Assembly: GCF_022581195.2 (NCBI RefSeq) | Contig: NC_061459.1 | Location: forward strand, 8,122,001 to 8,186,000 | DNA: 64,000 nucleotides | Source: Helicoverpa zea | Lineage: Eukaryota; Arthropoda; Insecta; Lepidoptera; Noctuidae | Direction: 5' to 3' | Shown here: piece after piece, positions 43,604-56,728 of the stretch | Layout of the letters: each line of letters begins with the position of its first letter | Position numbering within the stretch: position 1 is the first letter of the stretch | The notes under the pieces: model-generated | Told to the model about the DNA's origin: nothing | The model's database searches: none | The model's input: the letters and a program-made list of their open reading frames with translations, nothing else | Program-made: the position numbers and the translations under genes

Positions 43604-46600
43604 ATGGATCCAGTAGGACCATGGTCAGCATATTCATACAATCGGTTAGCAGGGGTTCAGGCCGGTGCTGCAAGTGGGGATTTTCATCACCACCTAGCAA
43701 GTGGTGGCTCTGGATTAGGCAGCCAATCAGTGCCATCAACTACAAGTCAGTTGCTTCTGCAAGCAGCGCATACTACAGCATCATTAGCAGGACAACTTGG
43801 CTCATCAACTGCTTCACCCTTCAACCCTGCAGGATTTTTATCTCCCCCAGCTGTTGGGTATGACGCAGTGTTTTCACCACTATTTCATCATGCAAATCCC
43901 AAACCTGCACACTACAGTTCTTCTCTTCAAGCTCAGCATCGCCAAGTTATAGCTCAAGCTCAGGCTGCTGTAGCATCCAAACAATCTTCAGTGGAATCAG
44001 AATTGTCTACTTTAAGAGAAAATTATTCGCATCAAACATTGGCAGCACAAGGGACATCTTTCTTTGACCAATCATCAACCCCAGGCAGCACTGCAGGACT
44101 GAGTTGGCAAGGAAACAATCAACTACCTAGCCCGTTTGGGATTCTGCCTCATGAGAGTGTTGTGCCCTCATCCCCAAGTCCTGCAACAACGAAAGCATCA
44201 GCAACATATGAGAACTTTAATGCACATTTTGCAGCAGCACAAACATTAAATAATCATTTGAACTCTCAAATTTCAAGTGCTGGTAAACAAACAAACAGAT
44301 CTGGTTCACCGGCCACTGCATCAAAACAACCAGCAACTTCAACATCATCAACGTTTTTTCAATCTCCATCATCTTTTGGAAATCAGACTGATAATTCGTA
44401 TAGTACAAGCAGTGCAAAGAGTGGTCAACTCTCATCACAACAGGATTATGCAGGAAGTAAGTCCTATTCAAGTTCTGCAAGTTCAACTTCTCATTCCCAG
44501 CAATCGTGTATAGTGTCAACTCCACCAGTCACTTCTTCCTCAACTCCTCCCAGTAAAGAGTACAGATCATCTTCCAGTACGTCCTCTAGGCCATCAGCCT
44601 CCATTTATAATTCTCAGTCGCCTAAAAATACAAGTAGTGATAAATCTCCTAGACAAATCACAAATAGTATAAGTAATTTTGTATCCCCTTCAGTTAAAGC
44701 GCCACAAGTACAGACAAAAGCTCAAAGTAAAATTTACCCAGAAATAAGCAATGAACAAAGGAAAAGTTGTGATTCTAATGAAAAGGTTCAGCCACAGTCA
44801 TCTCCAATAAGTTATTCCATAATGGATGCCCCAGGCAGATTGAATTATAGTAGCAGCAGTACTGGCAGTTCTTCAAAAACAAATAGAATCAATAGTTCAC
44901 AATACTCCACAACCCAAAATTCTAGTTTTAGACACTATCAAAGTGGAAACAACATTGAATCAGACTATCATGTCCGAGCTAAAAGTAGTTCTAGCACAGA
45001 CACTGGGTACTCCAGTAGTAGTTCCCAAAATGGCCCAGATTGCGGTGTTGTAGTGCCAAGGCGACAAAGTCCTTCTCAGGTAGCACCACAAACTTCCCCT
45101 CTAGATCATGGGTCAAGTCCTGCCTATCCCTTGTATCATAGTCCTATGAACTCAATCAATTCTCCTCAACCACACAGTGATCACTATAACAAAGTTAATA
45201 ATACCGCTCCTAGATCTCCTCTAGATGCATCAGTGACACGGTCACCATCTCAAAATAGCCAAGTAGCATATCCTTCTGTTATAACTAGGGCTTTAGGTCT
45301 TGAACAAAATAAAACCTATAGTGAAAGCAGCAGATATGAACGAAATCAAACTCAGTCATCTGGTCAAACTTGTTGGGAAGGTGACAGACTAGGGTCTAGA
45401 AAATATTCTAGTAATAGCAGTAGTAATAATTACAATAATGGTTTATCAGAAAGTAATACTCATAATGATGAGTCTGTTCCTCAGAGTCAATCTTCCAGTA
45501 GGGTGCTAAGTTTGCCAGATAAACAGAACTATTTTGATGGTAATAATGTAGCTTTACAAGATCTTTCTAGTTGTCGAGGTGATCCCATGAGTATAGTAAA
45601 AAACTTGCAAAGTTTGCAACAAAGTTGTCAATTACAAGAAGTCAAATCAAGCAAAAGTCAACCTCCAGTGACAGTTCCAACATCTACTAACAAAATACCA
45701 TCAAGAAGAAAGAGTGTAGAAAAACCAGTTCCCCATACAAATATGAATGAATTGTCTAATGTTGTAATGGCTGATTATTTGGCAAATAGAATTCCTCCAC
45801 CTGCACATAGTTCAACTAGCAGTCAACAGCAAAATGGTAGTTATTTTGATTTTGAAAGGTGGAATCTTCCACCTCCTCCTCCAAAAATGTTCCCTGGTAC
45901 ATCTGCATTTGGCTCACAAGCCCCATTACATGCCACAAATTTTGCTAATCAACACCAAGCACTCGCTATGCCTCATGGCCATGCTTTGACATACTTCCCG
46001 CCTTTCCACCTAGGTCCTCACCCTGATTTCCAATCTTCTGTGGAGTTGACACCTCTGTCGTCATTTAGTGAAACTCCACCTTCGGCTTCCTCGTCATCTT
46101 TTTCGACTCCTGAAACACGTGAAGAGGAACAGCCTAAGGTGGTAGTACCTAATATAGAGGAAGAACTTGGTTTCCTTGCAGAACAACGGGCAAATACTGC
46201 ATCGTCGGTAGCACCCTCTTCACAGCAGCAGAACATTAACAGCACTTCACAAGACGCTACTTCAAAAATAATGGATAAAAAATTTAATGTTCCTGTCACG
46301 GGCCCCGGTTCAGGTTTCATGGCTTCTTACTTGAAATTTTTACAAGGAGAGCGTGATACTTCACCTCCGCCGGCCGGCAGGGGCGCCAGAAAATCTACGT
46401 GGTCGAGAACTAATACTAATAATACTACAAATAGTAAGCCTTACACACCGAATGACCATAATAAAAGTCAATGTGAAACAAATTCCTCACAGCAGAGTGC
46501 CAATGGAGCCATGGCGTCGACAAACGTGATAAACGCAGGTATGTCACTGAGTAATCCCGTCATGAGCTCCTCGGCAAGTATGGGTGCGACAGGCTTGTTG

Positions 46601-49600
46601 GGTGCTAATCAAATACATGGCGCATCGTCGAGTCTTCTCTCCTCTCAAACAAAAGAGTTAGACGATCCCCGTTATTATAACTTGAATAAAGAGAGAAAAC
46701 GTAAATATGACGGCAGCGAGGAAACTGCGTATGATGCAGAGGAGGAAGCGAGAAGACTCAACAAGCCGGTGCTCAATGTGCCTAGTACACCTCTTAACGA
46801 TAAAGGAAAGAATAAGGGGCGAACAAATATGAGTAAGCCCACGCCATCGGCTGTGGTGGCGCCTCAGCCGGCCGCGCCTAAGAAGCCACGACCTCCTGCG
46901 CCGCCGCCCGTGACGTCGCTGCAGGCAGCGCCACAGCAACAATACTATTATCAACATCAGCCCGACGAAGGTGCGTTCAATTTATTAGATTTCCATTTAA
47001 GAAGTAGAGCGCGATGGTGAAGAGCTAGCCCTGAAGCTTGTATGACAGGAGCAAGCTAACTGCCTTTTGAGCAGGATATCGTGAAAACTTGTTACATTTT
47101 AACTGTGATAATGTAAATTTTTATTAGATGAAATCTATGATTATATTATTTGTAAATATTTTCTGTGAAAGAAATGTGATGTAACTATCCTAGTAAACGT
47201 CGATATTTTTAGGGTTAGTCTGTAACAAGATTTCACCTAAATTGTTGTTTAATGACACATTATTAGTGCCATTTTATTGTAAATTGTAGAATTTGTGACT
47301 CTTGTCATACTCGCTATTGAAGGGGTGCTACCATTAATAATTCCAAAATTGTGGTATATTTTTTTATGGAATTCATACCAGTGGGTGTCTGTTGTACATA
47401 TAAATAATGTATTGTATTTTACAGTATTTGAGATTAGTTAGTACTTACAATAGTGTATGCATATTCTATATAGCTGAAAGTGATTTTATATTATAAGGGA
47501 AATTAATTGCATAATACATTGACAGCTATAAGTACGAGATAATGTATTAGAAGGCCATGCCCTGAACATAAGTTTTTTGTATTTCTATTTAATTGTTATT
47601 TGTTTATGCACAACTCTCAATATTTTATGTAAATAATTTTGTATAATAGGAGAAGACATAAAATAAACATGAGTATATTACCGATAATGTGTTAAATAAT
47701 TTTAATTTGTAATTATTCCTGGTAGCACCCCTCACTTCGCCAAAATAGGGATAACATGTACAGTACAACCATATGAGCATAATGTAGCTATAATTTTGAC
47801 ATCAAGTGAGTAATATTAATGTTGATGAAGTACTGTAATGTGTGTACATGTTATCACAATGATGAATTTTATTCATCGATTGGCTATCCTTGTCCCTTGC
47901 CTTTCCTACCTTCTTCACTTGATTATTATTTTTTCAGCAAGTCATTTTGGGCGTAAATCAAGTCAAAACTAATGTTAATTGAATTCTAATTAATAATCAA
48001 GAATTTTAAACAAAGCCCAAATAAATTGCTCTCTGAAATATTTGTTTCGCACTGACGACAGGGACCATCAAACCTTAATTTTCTGTTTAACTGTAAACTA
48101 GGACTGTAAAAAAACGAGATTTTAGAGGAATAACATTCCAATATGTAGTTGCCCAGAGATAATCTATGAAGTTTCAAAATATTTAAATATTATTCTTGAT
48201 TAAGTATATGGTTGGCAGACAAAGCATATATAAATGCCGAACTCTTCAAACAGACAAATACCTAATGAATTTTCGAATATTGTACCTCTACGTCTTCTCG
48301 GGCATTTAAGTTTTAATAATCAAGCTTAAAGCTTGATTTTCTTTTGTATTTTAGTTACAGCTCATGGGGCTAACATGGGTTATGGGCTATATGGAACAAC
48401 AGATAACGACAATAAGGCGAACAGAAATATGCAACACAATATAAAATCTCACCATCAAGTTTCCAGTAGTGGGCAAGTAGACAATACCCGACCAATAGAA
48501 GAAATGCCCTATCAGGTATGTTATTTGAATCAATGAAGAATTTTACCAGCTGTAGCAGTAAAAAATAAATATTGCACTTCTATGCATATGTATTCTTCTA
48601 TGCTCGTTATGTCGCCGCAACATTACCTAAATCTTGTCCACATACATAAGCCCGTAGAGGAAATCAAATTTTAAGGCACTGTGAGACTGCTGGCAATTTT
48701 GTCGTTCTTAGAGGTGGGGCTTAAGGTATTAGTGTTAGGTAAAATAAAGCAGTCACAGGTTTTTGACCAGATAGTCATAGTATTGTGATGGTATACTTAT
48801 GTACGTTCGTATTAATAAACAGTCATGAGGAGACATCGAAGTCACTACCATTGTAGGCGTTTGGGAACATGACTTGTTTTTCGATTCATAAGGTTGTTAA
48901 CCCACTATAAGTCAAAGACTAACCAATACTATAACCAAAATATTACATAGAACCATCAACTTTTCTCACACATGATTAATGCCTATTGCTTCTAAATTTT
49001 CAGTCTGGGGAATTCATAGCAATAAAAGCTGAATTGAATGAAATGTGGCCAGCAATTTGGAGGGTTGATGGCAAGACATTATTACAAAAATACGAACCTT
49101 TTGAAGAAAATGGAAAAGTTTTGTATCGTAATATATCTACAGTAAGTATTGAAGCATAATTATTTATGAATTAGAATTTTGCTGTTTTATTCGCGTTCCA
49201 TGAACCAATTTACCGTAAGAAGTTCTCTTGAAACTAACTAATAAAAGACGCATCTCTTTGTTACAGTACACCGTATGGAACCCCGAGAATAAAAAATTAT
49301 ATACGCAAGTCCCAGTTAAAGTAAGGTCCCAGACACATTTGGAGACAATCGTCGAGTTAGTTAGAAGCGAACTTCCAGCCGATGATTGCGGTTTCATCGA
49401 GAAAAGGATGCTGGAGACTCAAATGTATCAGGAGAACTTTGAAGTCTACATTCAAACATTAATATCACATGCCTTAGATCCTAACTTTCTAACAGAAATA
49501 TTTCAAGAACAAGGTAATCGTTGTATTTTATGTCTCTCTCTTATTTTCAAATATGAACAAAATCGAGAAATATAGGAACTTTAAGCAAAAAGGTACAGTT

Positions 49601-50949
49601 TGGAAAACAATATCAGTAATAAAACAGTGGTGTAGCCATTTGCTGATCTCGCATTCGAAGTAGATAAAGTATACCACATAAAACATACCTACTGTTAGCA
49701 ATCTCTGTTAGAAATGCCAAGTGGTACGACATCGGTGTCGATATTGGTGCTTTCATTTTAAGCAATTGTTGCAGCGAGACAGCGGCGCGACCGCGGCTCA
49801 ACAGAAGCGCGATCGTCGCATAAAAGTTTCGTTCCGTACAATAACCGCGCCGCGGCGCTGCTGTCGCGCGACGAGCGCCGCCAGACAGCAGCGCCGCGCG
49901 GCTCGCGCGCCTACCTCCAGCGTCACATTTCAGACGAGTACTTCCTGTCCAACGTGAAGACGGTGGACGAGGTGACGGAGAGCATGCGGGCGCGCGTGTC
50001 GGGCGGCGGCGCGGCGGCCGGGGCCCGCGCGCTGGACGCGGCGGCCGCCACGTGGCCCGGGCTCAGCGTGGCGGGCGGCGCGGGCGCCTGCCGCGCCTGC
50101 GCCCGGCCGGCTGTGGCGCGGCTGCTGCTGTACGGCCAGCCCTACAACCCCGCCACGCTCGAGCCCGTGCAGCCCGACGCCAGGCTCGCCTATGAAAAGG
50201 TTTGTTCTGACCTATCAATCCCCCTAATAAAAGCAAAGTGCATTTTACTTAGTATTCTTCTATCTTGTCTGTTCAAAATAAAATAAGAAATGCTAGCTGT
50301 TCCCCGCGATTACAATCGCACCCCGAAGAAACTACTTCCTGCATCAAAAATGCCTATAGTTAAATTATTTATTTATTGTTAACTATACAATACTGTAGAT
50401 CTCAAAATTAATCCAGTGGATTCTAACAAAAATTAACAAACATTCGCTCCACATCCATTTAAACATTTACATTTTCAATATTAGAGAGATGGACACTTCG
50501 TACCAAATTCATGAAACTTACGCAAATATAAACTGTGCCTTTATATTTTCAGGAGTTCCTCGTGTGTGCGACGTGTTGCAGTCGAGTTCAGCTGTATTCG
50601 AGGATATCTCATCAGAAGTATCTAATGTACGCGGAATGCAGTAAACGAGTCGCTGAGAAGAGAATGCAAAACCCCAGTAAAGACACTACGGTGATTCTGA
50701 ACGAATTGTTGGCGGACGAAGTATGGTTGTCGCAGGTGAGTGGCACAATTTTAATAAATTCTGATTGAAGCCTTCAAGCGACAAATCACTTGAAGGCTTT
50801 AATTTATTTTACTAGAGTGAATATATTTTTGAGGAAGAATGTGATGTGTTTGTTGTCGGCAGCTGTTCCGCGACGTGCGGCACTCGTGGGCGGAGGCGGA
50901 GGCGTGGGAGCGCAAGCTGCGCCACGCGATGTCGCGGCAGATGATATAA
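43604..50949 (+). CDS. QSER1/PRR12-like nuclear protein with C-terminal DUF4211
   Basis: Seven coding exons: 43604-46970, 48355-48515, 49004-49141, 49267-49513, 49934-50199, 50553-50735, 50863-50949. They join in frame to about 1,482 aa. The ATG at 43604 (MDPVGPWSAY) is the first in the frame. Exon 2 encodes 1,122 residues of Ser/Gln/Asn/Pro-rich sequence; near residue 905 is GSGFMASYLKFLQG, which matches the FMASFL motif of vertebrate PRR12/QSER1 as I remember it. The last 305 residues form a conserved module: GEFIAIKAELNEMWPAIWRV, YTVWNPENKKLY, DEYFLSNVKTVDEVTE, a Cys pair CRACARP with YGQPYNPATLE, and CATCCSRVQLYS...HQKYLMYAECS, i.e. the DUF4211 zinc-type pattern. Known family role: chromatin-bound regulators (QSER1 guards against DNA methylation in mammals). 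Insect function is not established here. Confidence 0.85.
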
Positions 50950-53144
50950 CGCCGACCCCTGTGCAGCCTTTAGTAAATATCTTGTAAGGACAATATTTTC
51001 ATTTCATTTTTATACATGTGAAAAATGTGCTATATGTATTTCATTGATTTTGTAACACTTTACAATGTAACAAATTAAACCTTCGATATATATTTTCTGG
51101 TTTCAAACATACCTCTTATATTGTTAATATGGTATTGTATCAAATTGGCTGTTACTTAGTATTTATCTCAAATACTCTGGTGCCATTTATTGCTTGCTTT
51201 TCATGTAATTTGTCAGTTGGCATTTACTGTAATGTACTGGAATCATAATTCTTCGTTCATAATTATTTCTCTGCTAAATTATTGTAATAGATTGTCATAA
51301 ACCGAAGGCGGCCTTAGCTTACGAACATATCAATTATGGGTTACCCTAATTGACCTGTAGCAGTTATTGAAACGAAATGTTGGTAGCTCCCGATATTTGC
51401 TAAGTCATTACACTTACTGGTTTTAGGTTACGCTAGGATTCCCATAAGACTGGGTTATGCGCCTCTTACATTGAGTGTGATGTTATACCATAGGTACATA
51501 AATAAGAAAGAGGAGTTTGTCCTCAAAGCTACTAAAATACAATAACGGCAGCAATATCTTATAAAAAATAAAGACAAATATGTAATGCGTTATCGAACTT
51601 AAATAAATTGTAAGTACATAATATACAAGTTGCAAAAGTACAGCTGGCATCTATTTACTACGCTATGTAAAGGTCGTCAAAGCCGTCAACCTATAGTCTT
51701 CTCAGTCTAATTTAAACGTACTTCATAACTGGCGCGCAATTTCTGTAATAAAATATGTAAATCGTCGTTCTGGTTTCGTTTGGAAGCAATGGAGTAAAAT
51801 TAATGTTCGGAATTTTTTTATGTAATTAATTGTATTTTTGGTTCAATAAGATTTATAAACATAATTATTTGTGATATTCTCTTTATTTTAGGGCCTAATT
51901 ACTGTAAACTGTAAAACATAACAGTACGTAAACTCATTTTGTATCAACTTTTACCTGCAGAAATTACATAAACTATCAATTATGATTTTTATTGAATTAA
52001 ACACTCATGATAATAATTATGCATGAACAGAGTATACAAATTCGCTTATGTAAATTGAATTCTAAACTCGATAAAGGTTGTATCTTTGTAGTCGCTTATA
52101 TACAACATGTCTAGCAGTATTCATGTCGATTCTCGTTTATATGAACGAAACGTTGGCATGAAATAAAATGCGCTCCTCTTATAAGCTGGAATAGCGGTCA
52201 CTTCGTCCCATACGACATATTGTGTCAATATATTTCGTTTACAAATGACCTAATAGTAAGCCGTGCTCATTTTGTAAGAAACATATACGTAGACCCTGCC
52301 AATTAATGTGCAGTAAATCGACATGCATGCAGTTCGACATTTATATGAAATAAGTAGATCTGACTTCCAAACTGCTACCACAAAGATTCAGAGATATACA
52401 GCTATAAATATAAATTTAAATATTTTACTATTACGCAGCAGCTCCACAATTAATGACTATGATATTCTATTATATTTAAATTATTTTTTTTCGGTGAAAC
52501 GCAATTAAAAATTGCTTAATACAATGTGTCATCAATCACAGTCTCAATGATCTCACCCTATGTTATCTTTACGGGCAATTATGGACAATATTTTATGGCT
52601 TAGTTAATCTGCAGTCCGTTGTGACGCCAAATTATAAGTAACACATTCCCTGGAGCGATAATTAAATTCTTTTTTTTGTATAAATACCCTCATATTTTAA
52701 GTGATTACAACTTGGCACGACTGGCGTTATCTGCCCTATAATTTATATTATAAATGAACAAATGTGACGATATTATATTTCTATTTTTAAATATAAGTAT
52801 ACTATGAAAAGATATTTTGTATAATTGCTTTAGGTTGTATAGGTTTTTTTAATAATACGACTACGCCAATGTAGTTTTATAGTAGGTATATAGCATTGTA
52901 AAAATAACAGGTTCTGTCTGGTAATTAAAGTTAAAGAGAACTTTATTTATTTTGTTCAGATTGGACAGGTATAGGTCTATTTGTTTTTTAAATACCATTT
53001 CTTACTGTAAGACATAAAGGTAATTTTATCAAATAAAACCTATTACTAGCAAGTAACTTGTTTTTTTATTCCTGTTGCACTTCCTAATCGCTCGTGCTCG
53101 TTAAGGACCTGTCAAGACACGCTTTTTTACTCGTCTAAGGTAAA
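50950..53144. other. 3' UTR of the QSER1-like gene and intergenic DNA
   Basis: AT-rich with no coding frame of note. Candidate poly(A) signals include ATTAAA at about 51074 and AATAAA at 51568. Nothing else was identified. Confidence 0.5.
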
Positions 53145-53440
53145 GCTACGCTTGGCGCCGTCGGTTCGTGGATGGGTCTTCACGACGTGTTCTTCCGCAT
53201 TTCGGAAGGCACGGAGAAAATGACATTTGAACATCTTTGGCAGTTGTTACGGCCCGTAACAACTGCTTAACCGTAACTTACGGGTAGTCAGAAGCCAGAA
53301 ACTTTGACAACCAGTCTTACCAATGGATGGCAGCTTGCCTAGGTAACCGTGTTGTGGAGTTCGGATAGACAGGCTCTATGTAAAACACTGGCACTCAGCT
53401 GCATCTGGTTACACTGGGAGCCGATCCTAACATTGTTGGC
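53145..53440 (+). mobile_element. SINE-like repeat sharing its 3' body with the SINE at 34462
   Basis: The segment GGTAGTCAGAAGCCAG through CACTGGCACTCAGCTG and GGGAGCCGATCC matches the 3' body of the 34462-34851 SINE in order. Its 5' part differs (GGCGCCGTCGGTTCGTGGAT, then TTTCGGAAGGCACGG), so it comes from a related family with a shared tail. An internal duplication surrounds CGTAACAACTGCTTAACCGTAAC. No TSD was found. Confidence 0.7.
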
Positions 53441-53811
53441 ATTTATATATTTACATAAAATTAAGCTAATATATTCGTTTGTTTTTTATGTCAAGGAATA
53501 AGGAACGAGAAGATAACATAGGTTCAATTGGTAAATCGTGAGTGTTAGGCTACATGGAGGGAATGGGAAAGTACCTAGGTATCTATCTACATAACATGAA
53601 CAAAGTTCTTGGCAATCCAGATGGTGGTTCGGAACATCGTGCGAGTACCGTGCCATTATTTTTAGGTGAGGCATTGCTCCGAAAGTCGAGAAAATAACGG
53701 CGGCGATTATAAGTTCACCATCGGCAGGGTTTATATCACAAGCGCACAATTTGATGCTAGCCGCTGGAGGAACCTATATTAAAATTTATTGTATGTTGAC
53801 CACGGTCCAGT

Positions 53812-54050
53812 AGCGGCTTTAGGGTAGGGCGCAGTTGGGCGACGGCCCAGGTCGCCGCAGGCGCCCCCAACCAATCCTTGATCAGAATTTTACTCCTATT
53901 TTTGTTTTAAATTTCATCAAAGATCGCAGCTTACAAGAACTGTATCCAAATGTATGGATAGCATCAGGGCCGCCTTAACCTATGGTGCAGGGTGTGCGAA
54001 TAACCCGGGCGCCGCGGGCTCAGGGGCGCTGCGGTACGCTCCTGGACCAA
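53812..54050. other. GC-rich transposon-end-like DNA
   Basis: Two segments begin like hAT or related termini: CAGTAGCGGCTTTAGGG (about 53810) and CAGGGCCGCCTTAACC (about 53968). A GC-rich stretch follows (CCCGGGCGCCGCGGGCTCAG). No matching right end was found, so this stays a suggestion. Confidence 0.35.
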
Positions 54051-54168
54051 GAAATTTCCGTTTGTTGCCCGTGGTACTACCAATAGTACTACCAGTAGTA
54101 CCACGGGTAAATTTTTCTTCCCGTAGTACTACCAAGCGGTCTGGTAGTACCACGGGCAAGAAAAAACT
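54051..54168 (+). repeat. Left 118-bp outer inverted repeat
   Basis: Reverse complement of 61566-61683 with only a few mismatches. Contains two nested palindromes built from GCCCGTGGTACTACC. Confidence 0.9.
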
Positions 54169-54286
54169 ACCCGTGGTACTACTGTCAATAATTTACGTTT
54201 TTTTCAACCCTTTTGTTGTCACAGTTGATATTGTCATCCTAGAAAGAAATGTGGATATATTTTGGTACTATTTCGTAAATAGATCT

Positions 54287-54683
54287 GGGGCCCGATTCTC
54301 CTAATTTTACTTAAGCGTCATACGATTCACGTTCGACTCGATTCGACTGATATCCAATCCCGACTCGATTACGATTGAAGCGTATGTGGCATTCCGCTAT
54401 TTTTTCTTTGAAATAAACGTTTTTATCCTTTTCTGTCATTCAATAATGAATCATTTTGACTGCAAATGATTTACGATTGCAAAATGATTGTACAGCAAAC
54501 TACCGTATAGACCAAAATCACCAAAAGAGCAAACCAATCGCACACCAATCAAATGTCAATCGAATACGATTGGTCTTTTATTAGTAGCAGAATGCCCGAT
54601 ATGGTTAAAACTGCTATTACGATCATATTGCGATTCGATTCCTATTCGATTTTGACATTATTAACTTAGGAGAATCGGGCCCC
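54287..54683 (+). mobile_element. GGGGCCCGATTCTCC MITE, copy B
   Basis: 397 bp with ends GGGGCCCGATTCTCC and GGAGAATCGGGCCCC. The empty site survives in the opposite palindrome arm as AGATCTGGTAGTTG (read as complement near 56143-56154). Comparing them gives a 3-bp CTG duplication. Confidence 0.85.
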
Positions 54684-54886
54684 TGGTAGTTGTGAAATTT
54701 TTTATTGCTCAAAATCGACAAGAGTCAAAATCACTTAGTTTTTTTTTCACAAATAAGAATTGAATACCTTGGTCTCGATTTACTTGATAGGTATTTTATG
54801 CTATCCTGGTACTTGCTGAGCATTTTCGTCGGGAAATTGGAATACTGAGGTAAGTTATGCTGTCCTGGTACACGGCGAGGAGAGCA

Positions 54887-55272
54887 GGGGCCCGATTCTC
54901 CTAAGTTAATAATGTCAAAATCGAATAGAAATCTAATCGCAATAGCAGTTTTAACCATATCGGGCATTCTGCTACTAATAAAAGACCAATCGTATTCGAT
55001 TGACATTTGATTGGCGTACGATTGGTCTGCTATTTTGGAAATTTTGGTCTATACGGTAGTTTGCTGTACAATCATTTTGCAATCGTAAATCATTTGCAGA
55101 CAAAATGATTCATTATTGAATGACAGAAAAGGATAAAAATGTTTATTTCAAAGAAAAAATAGCGGAATGCCACATACGCTTCAATCGTAATCGAGTCGGG
55201 ATCGGATCTCAGTCGAATCGACTCGAACGTCAATCGAATGTTGCTTAAGTAAAATTAGGAGAATCGGGGCCC
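54887..55272 (-). mobile_element. GGGGCCCGATTCTCC MITE, copy C
   Basis: 386 bp, opposite in orientation to copy B, with ends GGGGCCCGATTCTCC and GGAGAATCGGGGCCC. The flanks read GAGCAG on the left and CAGTTG on the right, again a CAG 3-bp duplication. Both copies lie in the body of the palindromic element. Confidence 0.85.
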
Positions 55273-55711
55273 AGTTGCATCGACATTCCGAGATTGAATA
55301 GGTTTACTTTTCATACTCCGGTGATTTATGCTGTGTACGATGAGGTGGGATGAAAAGTTACGTGTTGCACTCGAGTGCAAAGATTTTTCACCTTGTACTG
55401 TTTTGATTCCTTCGCTATCGATCCGGGTTCTAAGTTTTGAAACACTCCGCTCCTTTAGCGAGTAGGCAAACATTCAAAGTCCGAACTTATTTCAAATATT
55501 TAGGCTCATGATTTAAAAAAAAATCAAATCAAAAAGGTTTTAAATAAATATAAAAAGTCATACAAAAATAAGAAAAAAATATGCAAGAAAGAGTCACCTA
55601 CTCCAAAATAATATTGTAACAAAGCAATTTTAATTAAACCCCACATAATTTTAGAAAAAGAAATCCAAATATCCACTCCACTTAAAAAGTGCCCCTTTTT
55701 CGATGTTCACA

Positions 55712-55812
55712 ATTTGAGAAGAGCACCAGTTGCGAAGTGTGCCATTTGAGAAGTGTACTAGTTGCGAAGTGCACCATTTGAACATGATGTACAAGTTGAG
55801 AAGTGCACCAAA
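55712..55812. repeat. Three imperfect tandem units of about 32 bp
   Basis: Units contain TTGAGAAG...GCACCAGTTGCGAAGTG, repeated with small changes (GAGAAGAGCACCAGTTGCG, GAGAAGTGTACTAGTTGCG, then a diverged third). Non-coding, within the palindromic element. Confidence 0.7.
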
Positions 55813-56728
55813 TGCGTCAAACCCAATGATTCTTTTACTGTTAGGAAACTACACTCTCTGTGCTGAACGCAACGTACGTTTTATCCGGGTACGGAAAGAA
55901 GTTTCCCCGGACGAGGTGATTAGTCAAAAACTAATTTATAGAATACGGCCGAACCAAAAAAGTAAAGTACTAGGACAGCATGACTTACGTGATCATATCG
56001 ATAATTTTAATGAATATGACACTACCTACTTAATATTTTTAAATAAAACGAAAAACGTAAGTAGATATTCAATTCTCATTTGTGAAGAAAAAAACTAAGT
56101 GTTTTTGACTCTTGTCGATTTTGAGCAATGAAAAATTTCACAACTACCAGATCTATTTACGAAATAGTACCAAAATATATCTACATTAAAAAAATATATA
56201 TTTCAATTCATCTTTCTAGGATGACAATATCAACTGTGACAACATAAGGGTTGAAAAAAACCTAAAATATTGACAGTAAAATAAATAAATAAATAAATAA
56301 ATAAATTCTTTATTTTCACCAAAAGCCATCACAACATTAACATCCGTAAAGACTAGGCATAAATTATAGGTTTTGTAAAACATTAAACTCTGGCTCCTAA
56401 ACTAGGCATGTGCCTGTGACTTAGGAGTCAGTGATTCTCCAATAAACGTCAGAGTAAGCATATGATTGAAGCGATTCAGGACGTTACAATAAATGAGCAA
56501 TGGTAACAAAAAAAGAATAAAACTGTTCTAATTTGTAGGGAGGAAGAGAGAGATAAAAACAATTTAATAAAACTAAAGAGGTTTAACGGTAAGGTTAGTA
56601 CGGCAGTAAGTTTAGGGTGATTGTGAGTGTAACTGTAGTGGGAATGTATGGGATGTGTTGTATGTCAATGTATAGAAGTGTGTTTGTATGTGTAATGAAA
56701 GAGTATGGGTGGAATAATAATGTTAAAT

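Noticed and set aside
44217..46957. Minus-strand and alternative-frame ORFs within the large QSER1-like exon
   Set aside because: They are shadows of a 1,122-codon low-complexity exon; repetitive Ser/Gln codons keep other frames open.
54051..54168. Repeated GCCCGTGGTACTACC units considered as a CRISPR-like array
   Set aside because: The units alternate in orientation, have no regular unique spacers, and pair with a mirror copy 7.5 kb away. This is eukaryotic transposon DNA.
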